NCBI RefSeq assembly: GCF_002920575.1
Contig: NZ_PQSQ01000017.1
Coordinates: 43,911-107,910 of the forward strand
Length of the DNA: 64,000 bases
DNA from: Streptomyces sp. Ru73
GTDB taxonomy: Bacteria; Actinomycetota; Actinomycetes; Streptomycetales; Streptomycetaceae
Direction of reading: 5' to 3'
Shown: one piece after another, positions 37,182 through 46,282 of the stretch
Layout of the letters: every line of letters starts with the position of its first letter
Numbering within the stretch: position 1 is the stretch's first letter
Position numbers and translations under genes: made by a program
Notes under the pieces: model-generated
What the model saw: only the letters and a program-made list of their open reading frames with translations
Told to the model about the DNA's origin: nothing
The model's database searches: none

Positions 37182-39728
37182 ATGGGACGCGGCAAGCTTC
37201 GCATCTACCTCGGCGCGGCGCCGGGCGTCGGCAAGACGTACTCGATGCTCTCCGAGGCGCACCGGCGGCTGGAGCGCGGCACGGACGTCGTCGTCGCCTT
37301 CGTGGAGCACCACGACCGGCCGCGCACGGAGGTGCTGCTGCACGGCCTGGAGGAGCTGGGCCGCCGCGAGCTGAGCCACCGGGGCACCACCTTCACCGAA
37401 ATGGACGTGGACGCCGTACTGGCCCGCCGGCCCGCCGTCGCGCTGGTCGACGAGCTGGCGCACACCAACGTGCCCGGCTCCCGCAACGCCAAGCGCTGGC
37501 AGGACGTCGAGGAGCTGCTCGAGGCCGGCATCGACGTGATCTCCACCGTCAACATCCAGCACCTGGAGTCACTCGGTGACGTGGTCGAGTCGATAACGGG
37601 CGTGCGGCAGCGCGAGACCGTCCCCGACGAGGTGGTCCGCCGCGCCGACCAGATCGAGCTTGTCGACATGTCGCCCCAGGCGCTGCGCCGCCGGATGGCG
37701 CACGGCAACATCTACGCGTCCGACAAGGTCGACGCCGCGCTCTCCAACTACTTCCGCCCCGGCAACCTCACCGCGCTGCGCGAGCTGGCGCTGCTGTGGG
37801 TGGCCGACCGGGTCGACGAGTACCTCCAGCAGTACCGCGCCGAGCACTCCATCCGCTCCACCTGGCAGGCCCGCGAGCGCATCGTCGTCGGCCTCACCGG
37901 CGGCCCCGAGGGCAAGACCCTGCTGCGGCGCGCGGCCCGGATGGCCGCCAAGGCCTCCGGCAGCGAGGTCATGGCCGTCTACATCGCGCGCAGCGACGGG
38001 CTCACCGGCGCCTCGCCCAAGGAGCTGGCCGTCCAGCGGACCCTGGTGGAGGACCTGGGCGGCAGCTTCCACCACGTCATCGGCGACGACGTGCCCAGCG
38101 CCCTGCTGGAGTTCGCGCGCGGGGTGAACGCCACCCAGATCGTGCTGGGCTCCAGCCGCCGCAAGACCTGGCAGTACGTCCTCGGGCCCGGGGTGGGGGC
38201 GACCGTCGCCCGCGACTCGGGGCCCGACCTGGACGTCCACATCGTCACGCACGACGAGGTCGCCAAGGGCCGCGGGCTGCCGGTCGCGCGCGGTGCCCGG
38301 CTCAGCCGCTCCCGGGTGCTGGCCGGCTGGCTCACCGGCGTCCTGGGCCCGGTCCTGCTGACGCTGCTGCTGTACAACATCGACAGCGGCCCCGGGCTCG
38401 CCAACGACGTGCTGCTCTTCCTCTTCCTGACCGTGGCGGCCGCGCTGCTCGGCGGGCTGGCGGCCGCGCTCGCCTCGGCGGCCGTCGGGTCGGTCCTGCT
38501 GAACTTCTACTTCACGCCGCCCACCCACAGCGTCACCATCGCCGACCCCGAGAACATCGTGGCCATCGCGATCTTCTTCGCGGTCGGGGTGGCCGTCGCC
38601 TCGGTGGTGGACCTGGCGGCCCGCCGTACGCACCAGGCGGCCCGGCTGCGCGCCGAGGCGGAGATCCTCTCCTTCCTGGCCGGCAGCGTGCTGCGCGGCG
38701 AGACCACGCTGGACGCCCTGCTGGAGCGGGTGCGCGAGACCTTCGCCATGGACGCCGTGGCCCTCCTGGAGCGCGGCAGCGACGTGGAGCCGTGGACCTG
38801 CGCGGGCAGCGTCGGCGAGGGCCGGGCGCCGCGCCGCCCCGAGGACGCGGACGTGGACATGCCCGTCAACGAGCACATGGCCCTCGCGCTCACCGGCCGC
38901 AAGCTGCCCGCAGAGGACCGCCGGGTGCTCGGCGCCTTCGCCGCCCAGGCCGCCGTCGTCCTGGACCGCCAGCGGCTGGTCGGTGAGGCCGAGCGGGCCC
39001 GTGAGCTGGCCGAGGGCAACCGCATCCGTACCGCGCTGCTCGCCGCCGTCAGCCACGACCTGCGCACGCCCCTCGCCGCCATCAAGGCCGCCGTCACCTC
39101 GCTCCGCTCCGACGACGTGTCCTGGTCCGAGGAGGACGAGGCCGAGCTGCTGGCCGGCATCGAGGACGGCGCCGACCGGCTGGACCACCTGGTCGGCAAC
39201 CTCCTGGACATGTCCCGGCTGCAGACCGGCACGGTCACCCCGCTGATCCGCGACGCCGACCTGGACGAGGTCGTCCCGATGGCGCTCGGCGGCGTCCCCG
39301 AGGGCAGCGTCTGCCTGGACATCCCCGAGGAACTGCCGATCGTCGCCGTCGATCCGGGGCTGCTGGAGCGGTGCGTCGCGAACCTCGTCGAGAACGCCGT
39401 CAAGTACAGCCCGGACGGCGCGCCCGTCACGGTCGCCGCCAGCGCCCTCGGCGAGCGCGTGGAGGTACGCATCGTGGACCGCGGCCCCGGCGTCCCGGAC
39501 TCCGCGAAGGACCGCATCTTCGAGCCGTTCCAGCGGTACGGCGACGCGCCGCGCGGCGCCGGCGTCGGCCTCGGGCTCGCCGTCGCCCGCGGCTTCGCCG
39601 AATCCATGGGCGGCACCCTCGCCGCCGAGGACACCCCAGGAGGCGGTCTGACCATGGTCCTCACCCTGCGCGCGGCGCCCGGCCACCCGCCGGTCGCCCC
39701 CGGCCTTCCCGCCCGGGCGACGACATGA
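37182..39728 (+). CDS. kdpD: Osmosensitive K+ channel sensor histidine kinase KdpD
   Basis: An 848-residue KdpD. N-terminal KdpD domain with Walker A GAAPGVGKT (11-19) and NIQHLESLGDVV; universal-stress-protein domain (about 220-360, VGLTGGPEGKTLLRRAA); four membrane helices (about 375-480); GAF-like region; HisKA AVSHDLRTPLAAIK (His625); HATPase (NLVENAVKYS, GVGLGLAVARGF). It senses K+ limitation or osmotic stress and drives KdpE; in other bacteria the USP domain binds c-di-AMP. No kdpFABC is nearby, so it is an orphan pair away from the pump genes. ATG 37182 at the conserved N-terminus. Its ATGA stop overlaps a possible kdpE start. Confidence 0.94.
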   Translation: MGRGKLRIYLGAAPGVGKTYSMLSEAHRRLERGTDVVVAFVEHHDRPRTEVLLHGLEELGRRELSHRGTTFTEMDVDAVLARRPAVALVDELAHTNVPGSRNAKRWQDVEELLEAGIDVISTVNIQHLESLGDVVESITGVRQRETVPDEVVRRADQIELVDMSPQALRRRMAHGNIYASDKVDAALSNYFRPGNLTALRELALLWVADRVDEYLQQYRAEHSIRSTWQARERIVVGLTGGPEGKTLLRRAARMAAKASGSEVMAVYIARSDGLTGASPKELAVQRTLVEDLGGSFHHVIGDDVPSALLEFARGVNATQIVLGSSRRKTWQYVLGPGVGATVARDSGPDLDVHIVTHDEVAKGRGLPVARGARLSRSRVLAGWLTGVLGPVLLTLLLYNIDSGPGLANDVLLFLFLTVAAALLGGLAAALASAAVGSVLLNFYFTPPTHSVTIADPENIVAIAIFFAVGVAVASVVDLAARRTHQAARLRAEAEILSFLAGSVLRGETTLDALLERVRETFAMDAVALLERGSDVEPWTCAGSVGEGRAPRRPEDADVDMPVNEHMALALTGRKLPAEDRRVLGAFAAQAAVVLDRQRLVGEAERARELAEGNRIRTALLAAVSHDLRTPLAAIKAAVTSLRSDDVSWSEEDEAELLAGIEDGADRLDHLVGNLLDMSRLQTGTVTPLIRDADLDEVVPMALGGVPEGSVCLDIPEELPIVAVDPGLLERCVANLVENAVKYSPDGAPVTVAASALGERVEVRIVDRGPGVPDSAKDRIFEPFQRYGDAPRGAGVGLGLAVARGFAESMGGTLAAEDTPGGGLTMVLTLRAAPGHPPVAPGLPARATT

Positions 39729-39793
39729 CCGCGCCCGCTCCCCGTACACCGACTGCGGCGGCCACCGGGCCGTCCGCGGGAAAGGCAGGCCCG

Positions 39794-40477
39794 ATGACCC
39801 GGGTGCTCGTGGTCGACGACGAGCCGCAGATCGTCCGCGCCCTCGTGATCAACCTCAAGGCGCGCAAGTACGAGGTGGACGCCGCACCCGACGGCGCCAC
39901 CGCGCTCCGGCTCGCCGCCGCCCGCCACCCCGACGTGATCGTCCTGGACCTCGGCCTGCCCGACATGGACGGCGTGGACGTGATCAGGGGCCTGCGCGGC
40001 TGGACGCGGGTGCCGGTCCTGGTGCTCTCCGCGCGGCAGACCTCCGACGAGAAGGTCGAGGCGCTGGACGCGGGCGCCGACGACTACGTCACCAAGCCGT
40101 TCGGCATGGACGAGCTGCTGGCCCGGCTGCGCGCCGCCGTGCGCCGCGCCGAGCCCACCGGGTCCGCCGACGCCGCCGTGCTGGTCGAGACGGACGGCTT
40201 CACCGTCGACCTGGCCGCCAAGAAGGTCAACCGCGGCGGCCGGGACGTGCGGCTCACCCCCACGGAGTGGCATCTGCTGGAGGTCCTGGTCCGCAACACC
40301 GGCCGCCTGGTCAGCCAGAAGCAGCTGCTCCAGGAGGTGTGGGGCCCCTCGTACGGCACCGAGTCCAACTACCTGCGGGTCTACATGGCCCAGCTGCGGC
40401 GCAAGCTGGAGAGCGATCCGTCGCACCCGCGGCACTTCGTCACCGAGCCGGGCATGGGCTACCGCTTCGAACAGTGA
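39794..40477 (+). CDS. kdpE: Response regulator KdpE (OmpR family)
   Basis: A 227-residue OmpR-type regulator with receiver DDE (8-10), Asp52 in VLDLGLPDMDG, Lys in YVTKPFGM, and a winged helix LTPTEWHLLEVLV ending FVTEPGMGYRFEQ. Start chosen at ATG 39794 because it gives the normal KdpE N-terminus MTRVLVVDDE and has AAAGGCAGG upstream. An earlier ATG at 39725 overlaps the kdpD stop (ATGA) and would add 23 Ala/Pro/Thr-rich residues; it cannot be excluded. Expected to activate K+ uptake genes elsewhere in the genome. Confidence 0.92.
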   Translation: MTRVLVVDDEPQIVRALVINLKARKYEVDAAPDGATALRLAAARHPDVIVLDLGLPDMDGVDVIRGLRGWTRVPVLVLSARQTSDEKVEALDAGADDYVTKPFGMDELLARLRAAVRRAEPTGSADAAVLVETDGFTVDLAAKKVNRGGRDVRLTPTEWHLLEVLVRNTGRLVSQKQLLQEVWGPSYGTESNYLRVYMAQLRRKLESDPSHPRHFVTEPGMGYRFEQ

Positions 40478-40567
40478 TCCGTATCCGGCGCCGTCGGGCG
40501 CCGCACGCGCGCGATCCCGCCGCTCGGGCCGGTGATCCCGCCGGGAGACGGCCGGTACGCTGGCTGC

Positions 40568-40966
40568 ATGAGTGCTGGGACCCGTTCCGAGAAGCCGGCC
40601 GGACGCTTCCGCCGGATGCTCGACAGGCTGTCCTCCTCCGAGGAGGAGCTGCAGTCCGCCGAGCTGCAGCAGGACACGCAGGACGTGGGCTGCACCCCCA
40701 TCCGTGACTGCGGCGACCGCCAGATCGTCACGGTGACGGGTACGCTGCGGCACGTCACGCTGCGTCCCCGGGCCGGGGTGCCGGCGCTGGAGGCCGAGCT
40801 GTTCGACGGCTCGGCGGCGCTGGACGTGGTCTGGCTCGGCCGCCGCGCCATCACGGGCATCGAGCCGGGCCGTAAGCTCATCGCCTCCGGCCGGATCTCC
40901 ATGAGCCACGGGCGCCGGGTGCTGTTCAATCCGAAGTACGAACTCCGACCGCTCGGACAGGAGTAG
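40568..40966 (+). CDS. OB-fold nucleic-acid-binding domain protein
   Basis: A 132-residue protein. After a charged N-terminus (GRFRRMLDRLSSSEEEL) comes an OB-fold: VTVTGTLRHVTLRPRAG, LEAELFDGSAALDVVWLGRRAI and LIASGRISMSHGRRVLFNPKYEL, like the anticodon-binding tRNA/OB domains. ATG 40568 has TACGCT six bases upstream, implying leaderless expression. Next gene DUF3159 starts three bases after its stop, and the pair is conserved in Streptomyces. Target nucleic acid unknown. Confidence 0.87.
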   Translation: MSAGTRSEKPAGRFRRMLDRLSSSEEELQSAELQQDTQDVGCTPIRDCGDRQIVTVTGTLRHVTLRPRAGVPALEAELFDGSAALDVVWLGRRAITGIEPGRKLIASGRISMSHGRRVLFNPKYELRPLGQE

Positions 40967-40969
40967 CCG

Positions 40970-41746
40970 GTGACGTCGTTCGAGAAGACGACCACGAGCC
41001 ACGAGGACCAGCCCGCGGGCGACGCGACGGCGCCGTCCGGCCATCGCAGGGGGGCGCACGCCCCCGGCAAGGCATCGGCCGAGAAGGCGCTCCTCGAAGC
41101 GTTCGGCGGGGTCTGGGGCATGGTGGACACCACCGTGCCCGGCCTGGTCTTCGTCCTGATCTACACGATCAAGCGGGACATCCAGACCGCCGCGATCGTG
41201 GCCGTCGGCCTCTCGGTCGTCCTCGCGCTGGCCCGGCTCGCCCGCAAGCAGACCCTCAAGCACGCCTTCAGCGGCGTCTTCGGCGTGGCCTTCGGCGCGG
41301 TCTTCGCGATGATGTCCGGCGACGCCAAGAACTTCTATCTGCCCGGCATGCTCTACACGCTGGGGCTCGCGGTCGTCTACATCCTCTCGGCGCTCTTCCG
41401 GTTCCCGCTGATCGGCGTGCTGCTCGGCCCGATCCTGCGCGAGAACCTCTCCTGGCGCACCCGCAACCCCGGCCGCTTCCGCGCGTACACCAAGGCCACC
41501 TGGGCCTGGGGCATCATCCTGCTCGCCAAGTCCGCGATCCTCTTCCCGCTGTACTGGTGGGGCGACGCGACGCAGCTGGGCTGGGTGAAGGTCGCGCTCG
41601 GCATCCCGCCGTTCCTGCTCTGCGTCTACCTCACCTGGATCTTCCTGGCGAAGGCCCCGGCCCCGATCGACGTGATCGCGGAGATGGAGGCCGAGGAGAA
41701 GGCCAAGGAGGCCGAGCAGGCCAAGGCCGACGCGCCCGGCATGTGA
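40970..41746 (+). CDS. DUF3159 family membrane protein
   Basis: A 258-residue integral membrane protein with about six helices, e.g. GLVFVLIYTI, AAIVAVGLSVVLALARL, FGVAFGAVFAMMS, LGLAVVYILSALF and IPPFLLCVYLTWIFLA. Conserved motifs are GGVWGMVDTTVPGLVF near the N-terminus and LRENLSWRTRNPGR. Ends with a Lys/Glu-rich tail. GTG 40970 follows directly on the OB-fold gene. It lies between kdpDE and trkA-like genes, which suggests but does not show a link to ion transport. Confidence 0.88.
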   Translation: MTSFEKTTTSHEDQPAGDATAPSGHRRGAHAPGKASAEKALLEAFGGVWGMVDTTVPGLVFVLIYTIKRDIQTAAIVAVGLSVVLALARLARKQTLKHAFSGVFGVAFGAVFAMMSGDAKNFYLPGMLYTLGLAVVYILSALFRFPLIGVLLGPILRENLSWRTRNPGRFRAYTKATWAWGIILLAKSAILFPLYWWGDATQLGWVKVALGIPPFLLCVYLTWIFLAKAPAPIDVIAEMEAEEKAKEAEQAKADAPGM

Positions 41747-41762
41747 GCACTCCGCGTACGGA

Positions 41763-41797
41763 GAAGGGCCCGGGACCACGACGGTCCCGGGCCCTTC
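41763..41797. terminator. Bidirectional hairpin terminator
   Basis: GAAGGGCCCGGGACC and its complement, 15 bp, five-base loop, between convergent genes (DUF3159 ends 41746, TrkA ends 41815). A/T-ending stem gives CTTCC-type tails on both strands. Confidence 0.9.
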
Positions 41798-41814
41798 CGT
41801 ACGTCGGCGAGCGC

Positions 41815-42486
41815 CTACTCCGCGGGCTTCCGCATCGACAGCAGGTCCTCCAGCTGCTCCTCCCGCGCCTGTGCCGCGACGAACAGCAGCTCGTCACCGG
41901 CCTCCAGCGCGTCCTCCTTGTTCGGCGTGAGCACCCGCGTACCGCGGATGATCGTCACCAGGGAGGTGTCCTCGGGCCACTCCACGTCGCCCACCTGCGT
42001 GCCCGCCAGCGCCGCCTCCGGCGGCAGCGTCAGCTCGACGAGGTTGGCGTCGCCGTGGCTGAAGCGCAGCAGCCGTACCAGGTCGCCGACGCTCACCGCC
42101 TCTTCCACCAGCGCGGACATCAGGCGCGGCGTGGAGACCGCCACGTCGACGCCCCACGCCTCGTTGAAGAGCCACTCGTTCTTGGGGTTGTTGACGCGGG
42201 CGACCACCCGCGGCACGCCGTACTCGGTCTTGGCCAGCAGCGAGACGACGAGGTTGACCTTGTCGTCACCGGTCGCCGCGATGACGACGTTGCACCGCTG
42301 CAGCGCCGCCTCGTCCAGCGAGGTGATCTCGCAGGCGTCGGCCAGCAGCCACTCCGCCTGCGGCACCCGCTCCACCGAGATGGCGGTCGGCGCCTTGTCG
42401 ATCAGCAGGATCTCGTGGCCGTTCTCCAGGAGCTCGCCCGCGATGGAACGCCCGACGGCTCCCGCACCAGCGATCGCGACCCTCAT
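41815..42486 (-). CDS. TrkA family potassium uptake regulator (RCK protein), second of pair
   Basis: A 223-residue RCK protein: RCK_N Rossmann domain with nucleotide motif AGAGAVGRSIAGELLENGH and acidic LIDK after strand 2, then an RCK_C domain (about 140-215). It is a cytoplasmic gating subunit of K+ uptake or channel proteins; RCK_C domains in such proteins can bind c-di-AMP. Start ATG 42486 overlaps the stop of the other TrkA-like gene (ATGA), so the two are coupled and should form a hetero-oligomer. No adjoining trkH/ktrB membrane subunit. Confidence 0.9.
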   Translation of the reverse strand: MRVAIAGAGAVGRSIAGELLENGHEILLIDKAPTAISVERVPQAEWLLADACEITSLDEAALQRCNVVIAATGDDKVNLVVSLLAKTEYGVPRVVARVNNPKNEWLFNEAWGVDVAVSTPRLMSALVEEAVSVGDLVRLLRFSHGDANLVELTLPPEAALAGTQVGDVEWPEDTSLVTIIRGTRVLTPNKEDALEAGDELLFVAAQAREEQLEDLLSMRKPAE

Positions 42487-43151
42487 GCGCCTGCCTCCTC
42501 GGGGCCCTCGGCGAACGCCGCCTCGACCTTCTCCACGTCATCGGTGCGCATCATCACGTGCACCAGATCGCCTTCCTGCAGGACGGTCTGCGAGGTCGGC
42601 AGTATGGCCTCGCCCAGCCGGGTGAGGAACGCCACCCGCACGCCGGTCTCCTCCTGGAGCCGGCTGACCTTGTGGCCGACCCAGGAGGCGTCGGTGTGCA
42701 CCTCGGCGAGCTGCACGCCGCCGCTGGGGTCCCGCCACAGCGGCTCGGCGCCCGAGGGCAGCAGCCGGCGCAGCATCTGGTCCGCGGTCCAGCGGACGGT
42801 CGCCACGGTCGGGATGCCCAGGCGCTGGTACACCTCGGCGCGGCGCGGGTCGTAGATGCGGGCCGCGACGTTCTCCACGCCGAACATCTCGCGGGCCACC
42901 CGGGCGGCGATGATGTTGGAGTTGTCGCCGCTGGAGACGGCGGCGAAGGCGCCGGCCTCCTCGATGCCCGCCTCGCGCAGCGTGTCCTGGTCGAAGCCGA
43001 CGCCGGTCACCCGGCGGCCCCCGAAGGAGGAGCCCAGCCGCCGGAAGGCGGTCGGGTCCTGGTCGACCACGGCGATCGTGTGCCCCTGGTTCTCCAGGGT
43101 CTGTGCGAGCGCGGATCCGACCCGCCCGCAGCCCATGATGACGATGTGCAT
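42483..43151 (-). CDS. TrkA family potassium uptake regulator (RCK protein), first of pair
   Basis: A 222-residue RCK protein with HIVIMGCGRVGSALAQTLENQGH and VVDQD at the N-terminus (RCK_N, 1-130) and an RCK_C domain (about 140-215; VHVMMRTDDVEKV at the end). ATG 43151 is the conserved start; the open frame reaches back to 43259 without similarity. Coupled with the second TrkA-like gene. The pair corresponds to the CeoB/CeoC (TrkA) pair of mycobacteria. Confidence 0.9.
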   Translation of the reverse strand: MHIVIMGCGRVGSALAQTLENQGHTIAVVDQDPTAFRRLGSSFGGRRVTGVGFDQDTLREAGIEEAGAFAAVSSGDNSNIIAARVAREMFGVENVAARIYDPRRAEVYQRLGIPTVATVRWTADQMLRRLLPSGAEPLWRDPSGGVQLAEVHTDASWVGHKVSRLQEETGVRVAFLTRLGEAILPTSQTVLQEGDLVHVMMRTDDVEKVEAAFAEGPEEAGA

Positions 43152-43339
43152 CGTCCCGCTTACCCCGCACTCCTCGTAGGCCAGCTGGCCTGCCTCAACA
43201 CCCTGCTCACAACTTTCTTTCCGGCGCACCGGCCCGCCCGGGGCACCCGGCCCCGGCACCGCCCGGTCACGAGCTTATGCGGCAACGGGGCGGTTGCCCC
43301 CGCTGATGTGCGACACCACCGTAACGGGCACGCCGGGCG

Positions 43340-44035
43340 TCAGGATGCCTGCCCTTGGCCGGACGGCCCGACCCCTTCCCCGGGCCGCGGGTCCGGTGCC
43401 CCTGCCCGGCCCAGGCGGGTTCCCGCGGGGAAGAAGAAGCGCGCGGGGCGCACGGCGAGGGTGCCGACGGGCTCCGGGCGCCGCAGTTCCGGCAGCCGCG
43501 CCCCCCACTCCAGCACCTCGGCCCGGCCGGCCCCCAGCCGCCCCGCGACCCGTCCGGCGAGGTGGGTGCGGTCCGCGCCGATGCGCCCGAAGCAGGAGGC
43601 GGGGGCGTACGGCACGGGGACGCGCCACCCGGTACGCGTCCCCACGCGGAGGGCCGCGAGCGTTCCCGTGTCGTCGGCCACGCGCACGGTGTCCTCGCCC
43701 CAGGAGAAGCGGGCCGGCTCCTTCGGGATGCCCCACAGGCCCCGGCCGCCGCGCAGCGACGCCGCGGAGTCCACCCAGATGCCGTGGCAGTACAGGCCCA
43801 CGTGCCGGCCGCGGCGGGCCGGGGAGCCGACCGCGAACTCGTCGTACCGGAGCGTCCCCGTCACGTACCGCACGAGCAGTACGGCGAGCAGGCGCCGGCT
43901 GCCGAGGGGCGCGAGGTCGGCGGGGAGCGGCAGCGGATCGCGCGCGGTGACGAGGGACAGCCACAGGGTGCCGCGGGCCCGCCAGGGCGGTGCGGGGTAA
44001 CCGGGTTCCGGCGGCGTGCCGGTCGGATCGGTCAT
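43340..44035 (-). CDS. Acetoacetate decarboxylase-like family protein
   Basis: A 231-residue protein that resembles the ADC-like superfamily: PPWRARGTLWLSLV near the start, LLAVLLVRYVTGTLRYDEF and GLWGIPKEPARFSWG, the last equivalent to the region carrying the Schiff-base lysine of true acetoacetate decarboxylase. Here a lysine is present (IPK) but the surrounding residues differ from the classical site, so the reaction may differ. ATG 44035. It lies between the TrkA pair and another RCK gene but shows no obvious functional link. Confidence 0.75.
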   Translation of the reverse strand: MTDPTGTPPEPGYPAPPWRARGTLWLSLVTARDPLPLPADLAPLGSRRLLAVLLVRYVTGTLRYDEFAVGSPARRGRHVGLYCHGIWVDSAASLRGGRGLWGIPKEPARFSWGEDTVRVADDTGTLAALRVGTRTGWRVPVPYAPASCFGRIGADRTHLAGRVAGRLGAGRAEVLEWGARLPELRRPEPVGTLAVRPARFFFPAGTRLGRAGAPDPRPGEGVGPSGQGQAS

Positions 44036-44101
44036 GCGGTACTCCTCGGTCCGGTCCGGAAGGGGCTGTCTTCGTGATCTTCGGAAGGCATCCTGTTCGA
44101 T

Positions 44102-46195
44102 GTGTCTTCCCTGTCACCTGTGCCACAGCAGTCCCCGCCGATGCCGTCAGCGCCGCACATGGTGGTGTGCGGCGACGACTCACTGGCCCACCGGCTCGCC
44201 GTCGAGCTGCGCGAGGTCTACCGCGAACAGGTCACCCTCGTCGTCCCCTCCGTACGCGACCCGCGCGGCCCCCGCGTCCCCGAGCCGGCCCGCGGCGGCC
44301 TCGGCCGGGCGAGCGCGCTGTTCGGACGGATGACCGCTGCGGTGGGCCGGACGGGCACCGGCGACGGCGGCAGACCCGGCGACGGCACGGGCGGGCCGGA
44401 CGCCGCGGACGAGGCCGGGCCGGTACGCGTCCTGCAGGCGGCGGAGCCGGACGACGAGACGCTCACCGCGGCGGGTGTGGAGGAGGCCGGCGCGCTGGCC
44501 CTGGTCTATGACGACGACGAGACCAACATCCACGCCGCGCTGCGCGCCCGCCGCATGAACCCCGCGCTGCGGCTGGTCATCCGCCTCTACAACCGCCGCC
44601 TCGGGCAGCACCTGGAGGAGCTGCTGGACCAGGCGGCCGCCGTCGTCTGGTCCGACACCTCCGACATCGACGCCTCCACCACCGTCCTCTCCGACGCCGA
44701 CACGGTCGCGCCCGCGCTCACCGCCACCGCCGTGGCCGGCACCAGCAAGGTCATCGAGGTCGACGGGCTGCTGCTGCGGGCCGTGGAGCACACCCCGGGC
44801 GCGCAGCCCCCGCCGCGCGCCGACCGCAGCCTGGCCACCCTCGCCCTGCTGTCCCCCGCCGCCTCCGACGAGACCGCGCACGAGGGCGGGCCCGCGCCGG
44901 TGCCGCCGCCCGCCCGGTCCCGGCACGGCCGCGGCCACCGGCGCCCGGCCGAGGAGGACGAGGGGCCGACGCTGCTGCCCGACGAGGCCACGGCCGCGGC
45001 GGCCGCCGGCCGGGCCACGGTCGCGCTGGAGACCGTTTCCTACCGGGGGCGCCGGCCGCCTGCCCGCCGTCTCACCGGCCGCGGCGCGCCCCTCGGCTCG
45101 CTCTTCTCCCGGCGGCTGCGCTGGGCCGTCGCCGGCATCGTCGCCACCGTGCTGACGCTGGCCGTCCTCTCCACGCTGCTCACCGGCGCGCGGCCCGCGC
45201 ACGCCGTCTACCTCTCGCTGCTGGACCTCTTCGCGATCAACGACCCCGCGCTCGACGAACCCATGGCCCGCAAGGTGCTGCAGCTGCTCTCCGGGGTCAC
45301 CGGGCTGCTCCTGCTGCCCGTACTGGTCGCCGCGGCCCTCGAAGCGCTCGGCACCTTCCGCAACGCCGCCACGCTGCGCCGCCCGCCGCGCGGCCTCTCC
45401 GGGCACGTCGTCCTCCTCGGCCTCGGCAAGGTCGGCACCCGCGTCCTGGCCCGGCTGCGCGAGCTGGGCGTCCCCGTGGTCTGCGTGGAGGAGGACCCCG
45501 AGGCGCGCGGCATTCCGCTGGCCCGCCGGCTGCGGGTGCCGACCGTGCTGGGCGACGCCACCGAGGACGGCGTGCTGGAGGCGGCCGGCATCGCCCGCGC
45601 CCGTACCCTCCTCGCCCTGACCAGCGAGGACAGTACGAACCTGGAGGCGTCGCTGTACGCCAGGTCGGTCAAGCCGCAGCTGCGTGTGACGCTGCGGCTC
45701 TTCGACGACCGGTTCGCCACCGCCGTCTACCGCACCCTGCGCGCCGCCCACCCCACCGCCGTGACCCGCAGCCGCAGCGTCTCCTTCCTGGCGGCGCCCG
45801 CCTTCGCCGGCGCGATGATGGGCCGCCAGATACTGGGCGCCATCCCCGTGGAGCGCCGGCTGCTGCTCGTCGCGCACGTGGACGTGCGCGGCCAGCCCGA
45901 GCTGGTGGGCCGCAAGCCCGCCGACGTGTTCCGGGCCGGGCGGCTGCGGGTGGTGGCCGTGAACAGCGGCGCGTCCACCGATCCGGTCGAGGACCCGGAG
46001 ACCATGGCGGCGCACGCGCAGCACTGGGAGCCCGCCCGGCTGGTCCGCGACCTGCCGCCCGACTACGTCCTGCGGCCCCAGGACCGGGTGGTCATCGCCG
46101 CCACCCGGGAGGGGCTGGGGGAGCTGCTGGGCCGCCGGCCGGGCCCCGCGGAGGACCGGCAGAGCGAGGGATCTGCCGGATCCCGGCAGGATTGA
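44102..46195 (+). CDS. Large NAD-binding RCK/TrkA-N protein with membrane segments (K+ channel-like)
   Basis: A 697-residue protein. N-terminal RCK_N-like domain (about 18-230, split by a Gly/Asp-rich insertion at 65-110), basic linker, then two hydrophobic segments AVAGIVATVLTLAVLSTLLTG (about 340) and LSGVTGLLLLPVLVAAALEAL (about 400), and a second RCK_N domain HVVLLGLGKVGTRVLARLRE with VEEDPEA, ending in an RCK_C-like portion. This is the layout of ligand-gated K+ channel or transport proteins with two TM helices. The segment between them lacks a clear TVGYGD filter, so ion selectivity is uncertain. GTG 44102 is the first in-frame start; ATG 44141 is an alternative. Follows the TrkA pair on the other strand. 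Confidence 0.82.
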   Translation: MSSLSPVPQQSPPMPSAPHMVVCGDDSLAHRLAVELREVYREQVTLVVPSVRDPRGPRVPEPARGGLGRASALFGRMTAAVGRTGTGDGGRPGDGTGGPDAADEAGPVRVLQAAEPDDETLTAAGVEEAGALALVYDDDETNIHAALRARRMNPALRLVIRLYNRRLGQHLEELLDQAAAVVWSDTSDIDASTTVLSDADTVAPALTATAVAGTSKVIEVDGLLLRAVEHTPGAQPPPRADRSLATLALLSPAASDETAHEGGPAPVPPPARSRHGRGHRRPAEEDEGPTLLPDEATAAAAAGRATVALETVSYRGRRPPARRLTGRGAPLGSLFSRRLRWAVAGIVATVLTLAVLSTLLTGARPAHAVYLSLLDLFAINDPALDEPMARKVLQLLSGVTGLLLLPVLVAAALEALGTFRNAATLRRPPRGLSGHVVLLGLGKVGTRVLARLRELGVPVVCVEEDPEARGIPLARRLRVPTVLGDATEDGVLEAAGIARARTLLALTSEDSTNLEASLYARSVKPQLRVTLRLFDDRFATAVYRTLRAAHPTAVTRSRSVSFLAAPAFAGAMMGRQILGAIPVERRLLLVAHVDVRGQPELVGRKPADVFRAGRLRVVAVNSGASTDPVEDPETMAAHAQHWEPARLVRDLPPDYVLRPQDRVVIAATREGLGELLGRRPGPAEDRQSEGSAGSRQD

Positions 46196-46282
46196 TAGCG
46201 TCCCGATGTCCGGGAGTCGGCAATCAAGGCCCCGGAGCCGGCCCGCGGGAGCCGGCAGGCACGGTGGCAGGGAGCACGACCA

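Noticed and set aside
39725..39793. kdpE start at the ATG overlapping the kdpD stop
   Set aside because: Would add 23 low-complexity residues not found in KdpE; the internal ATG at 39794 gives the normal N-terminus and length. Kept as an alternative because the ATGA overlap is suggestive.
38507..41779. A 1090-codon minus-strand open frame opposite kdpD/kdpE/DUF3159
   Set aside because: Shadow of strongly supported plus-strand genes; no recognisable domain, and codon third-position GC is wrong for a gene.
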